A DNA stretch of 64,000 nt from Hyphomicrobium sp. GTDB lineage: Bacteria; Pseudomonadota; Alphaproteobacteria; Rhizobiales; Hyphomicrobiaceae. The position numbers and the translations under genes are program-made. Where the stretch lies: assembly GCF_003987855.1 (NCBI RefSeq), contig NZ_RXIZ01000009.1, forward strand, positions 1 through 64,000. Direction: 5' to 3'. The notes below the pieces were generated by a model that had not been told where the DNA came from, made no database searches, and worked only from the letters and a program-made list of their open reading frames with translations. Shown piece by piece: positions 47,390 through 56,451 of this stretch; the first letter of the stretch is position 1, and each line of letters begins with the position of its first letter.

Positions 47390-47406
47390 ATACCCTTCCA
47401 GGGTAT
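47390..47406. promoter_or_regulatory. Candidate copper-operon operator
   Basis: ATACCC-TTCCA-GGGTAT, a perfect 6 bp inverted repeat 29 bases upstream of the first gene of the efflux operon. The ATACCC...GGGTAT form is like CsoR/RcnR-family or MerR-type metal operators. No such regulator gene is seen in the element, so it may be encoded elsewhere. Confidence 0.55.
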
Positions 47407-47814
47407 CCGAGGTCAACAACGTCGGGTATTCGCTCATTCGCTGTGCCAGCGCCGTACGGCCGCAATATGAAGTCCGCGAATACAGAGATGCGTGACATTC
47501 GTCAGACTACGTTGCTCGACACGCCTAGAGATACGCTTGCTGCCTTCGAAGCGTGCAGTCAACATCTACAATGGCCTTAAACGCAAGGCCAAGACGTCCC
47601 CTTTATGCTGGCAAGCAGACGCCGCGAGTGACTTGCAGATCACTTCTTTTAGACCGATGGTCGATGACGGCTTCCTCGGCAAAGCAGACGTGCGTTGGGA
47701 CTAACATGGCAATTGCCGACGTCGGCTTCGGGTCAGAATCTGACGTTTCGAGCCTATCCAAACCGATATCAGCTTTACCTTCGAAAAAGAGTTCCGGGCG
47801 CAATGTTCGATAAG
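47407..47814. other. Stretch with no confident gene
   Basis: Several open frames cross this region, but none has a ribosome site or recognisable family. It separates the copper operon from the XRE regulator and may hold a remnant of rearranged DNA. Confidence 0.4.
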
Positions 47815-48087
47815 CTAACGGCGGCCCACCCAGCGTACGCCAGCGCCGCTTTCGCCGCGGGGTGGAATAAGTTCAACGCGGTGATCGAGAAGAGCCGAGA
47901 CAACCTTCTCCCATGTCGCGAGCGAGATTGCACCGTGAGTCAGACGTTCTGCGATTGTGATTGTCTCGGCAGCTTCGATCCGTCGAATGGTGCGCTCCGT
48001 GACGCCCGCCGCGGCCGCCAATTCTGCGATGGTCAAGCCGGCCATCGCTCGTGCCGCAGCGATCTGCCGCCCATGCCATTTGTCCAT
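47815..48087 (-). CDS. Small XRE-family HTH regulator
   Basis: A 90-residue DNA-binding protein with a classic HTH (AARAMAGLTIAELAAAAGVTERTIRRIEAAET, core TIAELAAAAGVTERTIRR). It is divergent from the tyrosine recombinase gene with 103 bases between, and probably represses it. No ribosome site is clear, so the start is uncertain. Confidence 0.85.
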   Translation of the reverse strand: MDKWHGRQIAAARAMAGLTIAELAAAAGVTERTIRRIEAAETITIAERLTHGAISLATWEKVVSALLDHRVELIPPRGESGAGVRWVGRR

Positions 48088-48108
48088 TCAAGCGAGATAG
48101 CAGATTCC

Positions 48109-48171
48109 ACAAGGGACAAATATCGCCCTTGTCAGGGACGAAAAACGTCCTTATTTAGGTTCTGACAAGGG
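48109..48171. promoter_or_regulatory. Repeated (G)ACAAGGG boxes between XRE regulator and recombinase
   Basis: ACAAGGG at 48109 and GACAAGGG at 48164 are direct copies, and CCCTTGTC at 48126 is the inverse. A GGACG-AAAAA-CGTCC stem (48136-48150) lies between. These are likely operator sites for the divergent XRE protein. Confidence 0.5.
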
Positions 48172-48190
48172 ATGGTTATCGGGACCTATC

Positions 48191-49273
48191 GTGTCCCGAT
48201 GGCGAAGAGGGGGCGCCGTGACGAAGACCGACATCATTCCACAAATCGATTTCCTGTCGAAGGATGCGCTGAAGTTCCTGAAGGCGTCGCTCGCCCCGAA
48301 CACGCTTCGTGCCTACGCCGCACAACTCAAGGCGTGGGAACAGCACTGCGAAGAGCAGAGCGTCGCTCCGTATCCCGCTTCTCCCGTCGCGGTCGCGAAC
48401 TGGATCGCCGAGCGTGCCAATCACGGACGCCGCGGCGGTCGACGCATCGCAACCGGCGAAGCTGGTCAGGCCATATCATCCGTCCGCACCGTCATCCCAG
48501 CGATCAGAGCTGCTCACGTCGCAAAGGGGCTGAGCTTTGACACCCGTCATCAGGCGCTCCGCGGTGTGCTCCAAGGCATCAAGCGCGAGAAGGCCGAGGC
48601 GCCCAACCAGTCCGCCGCCCTCCCGGCTCGCCAGCTTCTCGATATCCTCGAAGGCCTCGCTGACGATCTGGTCGCGGTAAGGGACGCTGCGCTTCTGGCG
48701 CTGGGTTTTGCCGCCGCGCGCCGGCGGAGCGAACTTGTCGGGCTCGATCTCGATCGGCTGGGGGAGGGCAGCGGCTTCCTCATGCGGAACGCAAAAGACT
48801 TCCGCATCGTGCTCGTGCGCGGCAAGACAGTGACCGACGACGATGATCCAATTATCGTCAACCGCGAGGATAATCGCGAAGCGGCAAAGGCGATCGACCG
48901 ATGGCTCGATCAAGCAGGCATCGCCTCGGGAGAGCCTGTGTTCCGCTCATTCCGAAAAGGTGACAGACTTCAGCGAGAGCGATTGTCGGCGGATTACGTT
49001 CCGCGGATCGTGAAGGCTCGCGTCGCACAGCACCTTGTCAGGAGCGGCGTGCCAGAAAAACTGGCCTTTAAAGAGGCCGCTCGGTATGCCGCGCACTCGC
49101 TGCGCCACGGTTTCGCGACAAGCGCCGCGGAGGCCGGCGCCTCGACGTTGGAGATTGCTAGCGTTACGGGCCATCGATCACAAACGATACTCGCCCGATA
49201 CGTAAGACAGGCCGACAAGAACAATCTCCGTCCTGGTCGACGGATTGGGGTAGGATTGCGAAGAGACGTTTGA
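48191..49273 (+). CDS. Second tyrosine recombinase (XerC/D-like)
   Basis: A 360-residue recombinase with an N-terminal SAM-like core-binding domain (APNTLRAYAAQLKAWEQHC) and the catalytic set Arg in AARRRSELVGL, HSLRHGF, GHRS and Tyr in ILARYVRQA. It is not the P4 type, so it is probably from a separate mobile module. The start is GTG at 48191, or a GTG at 48218 with AGGGGG upstream. It may mark nesting of the right part of the island. Confidence 0.9.
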   Translation: MSRWRRGGAVTKTDIIPQIDFLSKDALKFLKASLAPNTLRAYAAQLKAWEQHCEEQSVAPYPASPVAVANWIAERANHGRRGGRRIATGEAGQAISSVRTVIPAIRAAHVAKGLSFDTRHQALRGVLQGIKREKAEAPNQSAALPARQLLDILEGLADDLVAVRDAALLALGFAAARRRSELVGLDLDRLGEGSGFLMRNAKDFRIVLVRGKTVTDDDDPIIVNREDNREAAKAIDRWLDQAGIASGEPVFRSFRKGDRLQRERLSADYVPRIVKARVAQHLVRSGVPEKLAFKEAARYAAHSLRHGFATSAAEAGASTLEIASVTGHRSQTILARYVRQADKNNLRPGRRIGVGLRRDV

Positions 49274-49479
49274 GATAGTGGCGAGCTGGCAAACGTGAAG
49301 GATCGTCCAGCGCCGACCACATCCGAACTAGGGTTGGCGACGTGCACAAGCTCGCCACCAACACAATCTATGGGGGTTCGATCTTGATGATAACGACGAG
49401 TGGGTCGATGCCGCTCACGGCCAGACTCGGGCACCCGTACCTCCCGCACCGATAACCGTGCTACGCCGGGAGGAAGTGT

Positions 49480-52400
49480 TTGATCAAAATTGCGGACCGC
49501 CGTGTTCTTATTCGTGACGATGGCTTCGGTCGGTCCTCAAAGGAACCGAGGTCCTTCAGTGAATTCGTCGATGCCGACGCTCTCATCCTGCTAGGTAATC
49601 CTGGCTCGGGCAAATCCACCCTATTCGGCATCGTGGGAGGGACTTACGCCAAAACCGTCAGGGCGTTTCTGCTCGAACCTGCTCCGCCGGTTGCTCACCC
49701 GCTATTTCTCGATGGGCTCGACGAATATCGCAAGATCTTCGGGACTGACGCGGCCGCCGATCGGGTTGCTCAAGCGCTCATAGACTTAGGCAAGCCGAAG
49801 TTCAGGCTGTCCTGCCGCGCTGCCGACTGGTTTAGCGCTCTCGACCAATCGGTCATCTCGGCCGCGAGTCCAAGCGGTCGCGTTATCGTCTTGGATCTTC
49901 TGCCGTTCGACGACGCAGAAATCCGCACAATCGTTGCCGGCCGCTTGACAAACGCGGATCAACTCATCGACGAAGCCAAGTCCTTCGGAATCGCCAACCT
50001 GCTCGGTAATCCGCAGACTCTCGAATTGATGGTGAGCGCCTGGAAGTCTGGTAAGCATCCGCGCAACAAATTCGAAGCATATCAGTATGGCGTCGAAAAC
50101 CTGCTCATTGAAACAAACGCTGCGCATCAACCACGCGGCACGGCGGTTGTAGCCATGAAGGATCTGCGACGCGCGGCCGGCGCCGCGTGCGCCACACTTC
50201 TGCTCGCGGATGGCGAGGCGCTGTGTAGGGTGGATGCGGCTCCACATGAGGATGATGTCGTTGCCATCTCAACCATTCCCTATGCGCCGATGGTCCACGC
50301 GGATCTGGCACTTACCCGGCGCGTCTTCTCATCCCCAAAAACTGACCTGTTTCAACCGGCCCACCGCACCATTGCAGAGTTCCTGGCGGCCGAATTCCTG
50401 GCCAGCCGCATTCGCAACGGTCTCCCAGTGACCCGTACGCTGGCCATGATGTGCGCCCTGGATGGAGCACCTGTTTCCGCGCTGAGAGGCCTATTCGCTT
50501 GGTTGATGTGCCATCTCGGCATAGAAGCCGAGTCACTCATTGTTCGAGATCCCTACGCAGTCGCGACCTACGGCGACGGCGCTTGCCTTCAGCCCGCAGT
50601 GCAGATCGCAATCTGGTCTGCGCTGGTCAAAGCAACTGATCCGTGGTTTCTTGCCAGCGAAGACGAACGGGGCGCATTCAACGGGTTGGCAAACCGATCG
50701 ACGCGTCCCATTCTGCTCTCAATTCTCACCGACTCGAATGCCAGCTCTCATCTCCTCGTAGCATGTCTGGAGGCAATTGCGGCCTCCGCCGACAACCTCG
50801 ACCTCGACGCCGAGATCGCTGCGCATGCGTTCACCCCAACCGATAACACTTGGCTGCGATCAACTGCTTTGCGCGCCCTATTGCGCCATGGCAAAGCTGC
50901 AGTGGCGCAAGATGCCGAGCAACATTTGGCTGCGCAAAGCAACGATATGTCTGCGCCGGCGCTGCGTATCACGCTTCTTCGCGAGACCGCGCGGCAAGCC
51001 GATTTTGTTGCTCGTGTCGTCTCCATTCTTCATCAGTACAAATCGCAAAGGGACGAACACAGCGTGATTGGGATCCTCAATCCCTTGCGGGATCTGATCC
51101 GCCCAATTGACCTCGATACATTACTAGATACCGCCAGCCAACTGCTGCCAGAGGACGCCAGGAACCCTGTCGAGCTAGAGCTTCTCTTTAGGGATTGGCT
51201 CATCGATCGACTGGCCACACAGAGGCCGATCGATCCGTTGCAGCTGCTTTCGTGGTTGCGGTCGATCAAACCGCACCAAAGTGATTGTGAAGTCGATGAG
51301 GCGCTGGTTGCACGCTTTGGTATTGAGCCGAGCTTGTTTGCCGAGCTCTTCGACACCGCCGTCCGCGAGGCCGCGCCAGAAACTACCGTTGATCTGTTTA
51401 GATGCTTGCGTGGGGATTTCACTCGCTGCGTCCCATACAAGCTATGGCCACACCCGCCCCATTTATTCTTGCTTACCAAAGCTGCCACAGAGCCTCTCGC
51501 GGCGATTGCGGCTGGCTATTTCCAGGAGGGGATTTGGAGGATTCCCCAAACGGGGTTCACGTTGGCCGAAGCGGAACAAGCCGCTGCGCTTCTCTGTGCC
51601 CGGCCGGATCTTGCGGCCGCGGCGAGAGGCTGGGACGTTCATCAGCTGGAACCCTACGTGTTGGAAGAGCGCGAGCGCGTGCTTGCCAGACGACAGGAAA
51701 CGGAGGAGACGCGCGCAAACAACGTCAAGCGCCTCGCGCCGGATATCGCATCGATCGCATCTGGAAATGCTGTCGGCGCATTGCGCTGGGCCGTCAGATA
51801 CTATGGGAAAAGGCATGATGCTGACGCTTCTGCGCCTTTGGAAGCGCCACTTGTCGAGCTGACAGATAACGCGATAGCCAACGCCTTCCTTTCGGGGTTT
51901 GACGCGTTCGTCGATACTCCGAATCTACCGACCGTTGACGCCATGCTTCAGGCTGGTCGCAACAATGGCTACTCTACTCATCTCATTCTGCTGATGCTGT
52001 CCGCATCTATGCGACTACGCGCTCATCGGCCTATCCCTCAAGCTGCCGAGGCAGTTGTCGCAGCGGGGATCATCGCGCGTGCTGATATTTTTGTGAGCGT
52101 GCCCGATACTCAGCCGTTGTTTGCGGATTGGTTCTCTGCGCGTCTTATCGATTCGCTATCCTCCGTCCGCTCACTTCTAGCCGATGCTTGGCGCGATGCT
52201 GTCGATCGCGGCGCATCGGAGCTTCCGTGCTTCTACGATCTCACGCAACGTCCAGAATGCGCGGCAATCGTCAGCAGCATGATACCGCCGTTGTTCGCCG
52301 GGCCAGTCTTACCGACGTCCCAGGTCGCGCAAACTTGCGTCCTTCATCTCCTTTTCAACGAACCGGAAACTGCACGCCAAATGGCCACTGCAGCGCTGGC

Positions 52401-53451
52401 CAAGGTGTCAACGACAGACGAGATGGCTGGCTTGTGGCTCGCTGGCTTGTTCGTCTTAGAACCAATGCCTTTTGACCTCACCACAAAATTTGCGACTTTA
52501 TCCGAAAGCGGCGCTTGGGCGGCAATTGATCTTTGGCGTGGCGGTGACGTGATGTCCGACGCGGTTGCTCCCATGCCCTCGGAAAAGACGGCAGCGCTGA
52601 TTGCAAGCGTCGGTGCTCGCTTCCACAATGCGGGGAGTCGGCTCGGTTCGTCCTGGGGACGGCACAACGACCACGACGCCGCCGAATTCGTCGCTGGAAA
52701 TATCAAGTATCTTGCGTCATGCGACGATGAACAAGCAGGGCTTCGTCTTGCACAATTGGCCGGCGATCCGGCGCTCGTGAGTTATCGCGATCTCGCGCGG
52801 CACCATCTGGCACAGCGCCTGCGGCAGCGGCGGGAGCAGGACTTTGAGGCTCCAGAGCGCGAACGCATTTCGACGAGCCTGATGAATTCGGCGCCTGCCA
52901 ACATGGCTGACCTGTTAGCTGTCGTCGTCGACCACTTCGAGCAACTTTCCGCGGAGATCCGAGGAACATCCTTTGCAAGATTGAATGCTTACTGGGGCGA
53001 CAAAAATCGATCCTACGAGCAGCCGAAAGACGAGCCGATCTGCTCCAAGCTGCTGGCTGCTGATTTACAGCATCGGATCGCGCCGCTCGATCTCGCTGCC
53101 ACTGTGGAGCACCACATGATAGCGGAGAAGCGCTGCGATATCGTAGTATTGCAGGCCGCTATCCGTCTGCTTCCGATCGAGGTGAAGCACCATTATCACC
53201 CCGAGTTGTGGAACGCGTGGCGTACACAGCTCGATCATCTATATGCCTCCGACGTGCGGGCTCAAGGTGTCGGCATTTATTGTGTTTTATGGTCTGGAGA
53301 GAAGGACGGGCGGCGGATGCCGGCTCTCCCAGCCGGAATTGCTCGCCCGACATCTGCAGCTGAATTGTATGACGCGTTGACATCCCTCATTCCAGCGGAC
53401 GATCGGCATCGCCTTAGCGTCGTGGTCATTGATATTAGTCCGATGAGGTAA
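49480..53451 (+). CDS. Giant NACHT-like STAND NTPase with C-terminal PD-(D/E)xK nuclease
   Basis: A 1323-residue protein. Walker A GNPGSGKST is at 39-47, Walker B FLDGLDEYR at 76-84 (NACHT-type DGLDE), and sensor-like FRLSCRAADW at 108-117. A winged-helix-like block FQPAHRTIAEFLAAEFLA follows, then about 850 residues of alpha-helical repeat-like sequence. Near the C-terminus the nuclease signature is Asp1220 (CDIVVL), Glu1234-Val-Lys1236 (PIEVK) and a QLDHLY helix. The layout suggests a repeat sensor, an oligomerising NTPase and a DNA-cutting effector. The start is TTG with GGAGG six bases upstream. No signal peptide or membrane helix. Function is inferred, not shown. Confidence 0.82.
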   Translation: MIKIADRRVLIRDDGFGRSSKEPRSFSEFVDADALILLGNPGSGKSTLFGIVGGTYAKTVRAFLLEPAPPVAHPLFLDGLDEYRKIFGTDAAADRVAQALIDLGKPKFRLSCRAADWFSALDQSVISAASPSGRVIVLDLLPFDDAEIRTIVAGRLTNADQLIDEAKSFGIANLLGNPQTLELMVSAWKSGKHPRNKFEAYQYGVENLLIETNAAHQPRGTAVVAMKDLRRAAGAACATLLLADGEALCRVDAAPHEDDVVAISTIPYAPMVHADLALTRRVFSSPKTDLFQPAHRTIAEFLAAEFLASRIRNGLPVTRTLAMMCALDGAPVSALRGLFAWLMCHLGIEAESLIVRDPYAVATYGDGACLQPAVQIAIWSALVKATDPWFLASEDERGAFNGLANRSTRPILLSILTDSNASSHLLVACLEAIAASADNLDLDAEIAAHAFTPTDNTWLRSTALRALLRHGKAAVAQDAEQHLAAQSNDMSAPALRITLLRETARQADFVARVVSILHQYKSQRDEHSVIGILNPLRDLIRPIDLDTLLDTASQLLPEDARNPVELELLFRDWLIDRLATQRPIDPLQLLSWLRSIKPHQSDCEVDEALVARFGIEPSLFAELFDTAVREAAPETTVDLFRCLRGDFTRCVPYKLWPHPPHLFLLTKAATEPLAAIAAGYFQEGIWRIPQTGFTLAEAEQAAALLCARPDLAAAARGWDVHQLEPYVLEERERVLARRQETEETRANNVKRLAPDIASIASGNAVGALRWAVRYYGKRHDADASAPLEAPLVELTDNAIANAFLSGFDAFVDTPNLPTVDAMLQAGRNNGYSTHLILLMLSASMRLRAHRPIPQAAEAVVAAGIIARADIFVSVPDTQPLFADWFSARLIDSLSSVRSLLADAWRDAVDRGASELPCFYDLTQRPECAAIVSSMIPPLFAGPVLPTSQVAQTCVLHLLFNEPETARQMATAALAKVSTTDEMAGLWLAGLFVLEPMPFDLTTKFATLSESGAWAAIDLWRGGDVMSDAVAPMPSEKTAALIASVGARFHNAGSRLGSSWGRHNDHDAAEFVAGNIKYLASCDDEQAGLRLAQLAGDPALVSYRDLARHHLAQRLRQRREQDFEAPERERISTSLMNSAPANMADLLAVVVDHFEQLSAEIRGTSFARLNAYWGDKNRSYEQPKDEPICSKLLAADLQHRIAPLDLAATVEHHMIAEKRCDIVVLQAAIRLLPIEVKHHYHPELWNAWRTQLDHLYASDVRAQGVGIYCVLWSGEKDGRRMPALPAGIARPTSAAELYDALTSLIPADDRHRLSVVVIDISPMR

Positions 53452-53488
53452 CGACCCGAAGGGCCTTGGTTCATTGCTGTGTTGTGGG

Positions 53489-53690
53489 TCATAGTTCCCA
53501 CTTGAACGCTTTGTCGAGAATAGCGGGGAGAATGCCTGCAGCTCCGCGGCGGTCTCCTTCTGGAGAGCGTTAACAGCCTCGACCCTGGCGCACAGAGCTT
53601 CCAGTTCGGCGACAAGCTCGTTCTTATGCACGATCGGCGGGAGGAGGACTGGGAACAAGCGCAGGAGATTAAGGTTGAGGTTGCCTTGAG
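53489..53690 (-). pseudogene. hsdS: C-terminal relic of a type I restriction specificity subunit (HsdS)
   Basis: The minus strand reads QGNLNLNLLRLFPVLLPPIV, then ELVAELEALCARVEAVNALQ, then KETAAELQAF, which is the conserved HsdS C-terminal helix. Near 53530 the frame shifts by one base, after which another frame gives LPAILDKAFKWEL and a stop, the canonical ending. The target-recognition domains and hsdM/hsdR are missing. So this is a truncated, frameshifted remnant. Confidence 0.8.
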
Positions 53691-53763
53691 AATGTCCTCG
53701 GCCAAGTGTCTTGGAACGTGAAATCCATCCCCAATTCGATCGCGCCCATCCTCTAACGGAGGA

Positions 53764-54654
53764 CTATGTCTGACGAGGTTGCACCACGCATAGCTGTGTA
53801 TCAAAGTGGTGAGCTGCGATTTCTGCAAGTCTCCGTAATTCACTCTGCGGACCAGACAACTGACCCACTTGCCGAGTAGGAATTGGGGAAGGCTCCACAA
53901 CTTCTTCGACCGGCACAATTCCTATCGAAGTCCGCCCAACGCTGTAGCCGAGGGGCTCCCGCAAACCGCGATCTTTAGCGCGAGCAAGCTTTGCCGCCTC
54001 CCGCTGGTCCTCTCTATGTTGTTCTTTTAAATCCGCGCGACGTTCCGCCTTGAGCGCCTCGTCTATTAGATTTGGGAGGTTATCGCGAATTGAGCGAGTC
54101 TGTTTTTTCAACCTTTTTTGCAACTTATTCAAAACGTCATGGTCAGTTGCGTGCGATATTTCTCGTGGCTCCGAAAGCACGTATGTTGTGAGCTCATCAA
54201 AGGCGACATAGTGTGCTTGCTCGTCAAGTTCCCCTATTTCGGAGGGCTGAACAAAAATCGACTTACGGCCGACGCGCTTGGCTGACCATGCCGCATTGAT
54301 CGCGGCGAGCTGGTGAAAACGCGGCGCCGCATAAAACACGGTGTTGTTTCCGCGATCTAATTCACACAACAATTGATGCTGTCGCGATCTACTCTGATCC
54401 ATAACTTTGAAACGATAGTAGGGAGAATTCAGCTTCGTCTTTCTTCTAAGCTTTTTAGTACGGCGTAACATAAAATCAGCGCGTTTAAATTGAAGGTACA
54501 GAGGCACTCCGGGCCAATCCAGTTTCACATCATAGCCGACGTTAGCCTCCTCAATCAGACTGGGAAGTATCGGAGCAATCGCCAACGGCGACCAACCGAC
54601 GATATCATTTAGAAGGGCAAAACCGTAAGAGAATTCTGAGAATTCGGGTGTCAT
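53764..54654 (-). CDS. Nuclease-like protein of a defence-type family
   Basis: A 296-residue cytosolic protein. Glu8 (EFSYGFAL), Asp42 (GYDVKL) and Gln55-Phe-Lys57 (LYLQFK) fit the E-D-(D/E/Q)xK spacing of the PD-(D/E)xK fold. A highly charged helix (about 200-235) and a Pro-rich tail follow. I recall related sequences as unnamed proteins in defence-rich regions, but no function is assigned. AGGA precedes the ATG. It points toward the NACHT-nuclease gene and is separated from it by the hsdS relic. Confidence 0.6.
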   Translation of the reverse strand: MTPEFSEFSYGFALLNDIVGWSPLAIAPILPSLIEEANVGYDVKLDWPGVPLYLQFKRADFMLRRTKKLRRKTKLNSPYYRFKVMDQSRSRQHQLLCELDRGNNTVFYAAPRFHQLAAINAAWSAKRVGRKSIFVQPSEIGELDEQAHYVAFDELTTYVLSEPREISHATDHDVLNKLQKRLKKQTRSIRDNLPNLIDEALKAERRADLKEQHREDQREAAKLARAKDRGLREPLGYSVGRTSIGIVPVEEVVEPSPIPTRQVGQLSGPQSELRRLAEIAAHHFDTQLCVVQPRQT

Positions 54655-54925
54655 ACTATTTCCTAAAAAGCCGAAAGTTAATCGATTGGCTGTCCCGGTT
54701 TAGTAGGCAATTTGCAACCATGTGAAATGGCGCCGCAACCGCTCCGTCGTGCCAATCCAACCGCACCAAGGTTCCGAAAAGCAATTGAGCAGAGCGCAAG
54801 CGCAACGGTTGCACGTGGGTAGGTTGCGTAAAAGCATAACCATCTGGGAACCCGTCGACTTCAGAGAATTTGTGAAACTGCTCAGGACGGCAAATAGCAA
54901 CCGGCCGATCCTCTCATCGCAACCA

Positions 54926-56047
54926 CTACGCCGTGAGTTGCTGCGGACTATCTGCTCCCACTAACGCAACCCGTGCGGCGCGCCACAACGTGGATTTATG
55001 GAGACCCGGAAACTCAGCGCGCATCTCGGGAATATTTGGCGACCGACCGTGCCTTTCGTGAAACTCGCGAACGAAATCAAGAACATTCGGGTCTCGTTTT
55101 CGGCCACGCTTGCCTGCGACTTGACTCCTGACATTCGATCGTGAGCCCGGCGCTGGGCTTTGCGAGCGCGGCGCCTGCTTCCGCGACGTATCCGCAACTC
55201 TGGTAGGTTGTGGTGCGCTCTTCGGAACCGATGATCCTGCGCCAGCCGATGGGCGCAAGAACCAGACCGCGGATGGTGCGAAGGCACCCAGCAGTTCGAG
55301 CGCAACGGCGAAGAAGCCGGCTCGCGAGAGGCCGATGCTTTCGGCACGCCACCCTGACACATCCGCGACGACCGCCAGCTCAGGACTCGCAATGCGCCCC
55401 GCGTCAGGCGAAGGTGTCGTAAGGGTGCGTCGGATTTCGTTCGTGCGAACTCGCAGACCGTCTGCCTCCGCTGCTTTCTCGCGAGCCGCTTGCTTCAGCG
55501 CAGCCTGCTCGCAAAAACGCCGAGAGCCTGGTTTCACATTGAGCGGATTGCACGCCTCGGTCGTGCGCCAGCGCGCGTCGGTTTTGAAACCGTCGATCTC
55601 GGCTTCGATTGCAGTGAGAGGAGGGGGTGAGCCTAGCTCGACGATGCGGCTCTCAGCGGCACGCAGCTCGGCTCGCAAATCGGCTTCGATCTTGGAGGCG
55701 TTGTTGACCTTGGCGTCCCTCGTGACACGCTCTATCGTCGTGATCGAGGCTGATGCCCAAAGCGAAAGAAAGATAAGCATCACAAAGACGACGCTGAGCG
55801 CACCGGATGTCACTTTATGCGAGCTTGCCCACAGAGCGACAATTATCGCCGGCAAACCCACTTTGGCGACGTCTGCCACCGCCAGAGTCGTGCCGGTCAT
55901 CCAGGGCTCTGCTTCTGAAGCGGCCAGCGTGACCCCGTAGCGGTAGGCATAGACGATGCTGGCACCGGATGCGGCGAGCGCTATTGCCATCGCGATCAGC
56001 CAGCCAGCAATCCGAAGTATAGCGAGAAGAAATTTCACGGGATGCAT
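54926..56047 (-). CDS. Membrane protein with coiled coil and C-terminal HTH-like tail
   Basis: A 373-residue protein with three N-terminal membrane helices (about 8-36, 58-75, 80-98), a helical region rich in Ala/Glu/Arg (about 115-205), another hydrophobic stretch near 245, a basic Pro/Ser-rich linker, and a C-terminal segment NVLDFVREFHERHGRSPNIPEMRAEFPG (core RHGRSPNIPEMRAEF) that resembles winged-helix starts. It may couple membrane state to DNA, or be a phage-type anchor. No family is named. Confidence 0.65.
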   Translation of the reverse strand: MHPVKFLLAILRIAGWLIAMAIALAASGASIVYAYRYGVTLAASEAEPWMTGTTLAVADVAKVGLPAIIVALWASSHKVTSGALSVVFVMLIFLSLWASASITTIERVTRDAKVNNASKIEADLRAELRAAESRIVELGSPPPLTAIEAEIDGFKTDARWRTTEACNPLNVKPGSRRFCEQAALKQAAREKAAEADGLRVRTNEIRRTLTTPSPDAGRIASPELAVVADVSGWRAESIGLSRAGFFAVALELLGAFAPSAVWFLRPSAGAGSSVPKSAPQPTRVADTSRKQAPRSQSPAPGSRSNVRSQVAGKRGRKRDPNVLDFVREFHERHGRSPNIPEMRAEFPGLHKSTLWRAARVALVGADSPQQLTA

Positions 56048-56451
56048 CCCTGTCTGTTGACGAAGGTGCCGAGCACTTCAGCAAGGAACGGCGTTGGCAG
56101 CGGCTGAGACGGCTAGGAGCTCAACGATGGACTCGTATTCGGAAGGACGGTCAAGGATGCAGGTATCGTCATCCCCAGAGCGCTGAAATATTTGCTCACT
56201 GAGAAGCATTGTTTGCTGTGAAGCCAACTGTCTAGGATCGCGTGCTGAGCCGGTCACGCCGATCGACGAAATACGCGAATAAAAATGCCGACGAGATGCA
56301 ATTCCAGATGCGGGGGTTTCTGCGGCTGTGGATTCGGGCCGACTTCGGGCGCCGATCAAGGTCAGCGCTCTTTTGATGCGACGGCGCCTCTAAAGTGGAC
56401 CTAACTGCGAGACTGGTAGATTTAGAAGTTTAGCTAACATATTGATTTCTC
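56048..56451. other. Right-end stretch of the element
   Basis: A 93-residue frame (56078-56359, minus) starts at ATG but lacks a clear ribosome site or relatives. The remainder, next to the right att site, is AT-richer and may hold integrase arm sites. Confidence 0.35.

Noticed and set aside
47407-47814. Several short frames between copper operon and XRE gene
   Set aside because: No ribosome sites, no family features and mutual overlap in different frames.
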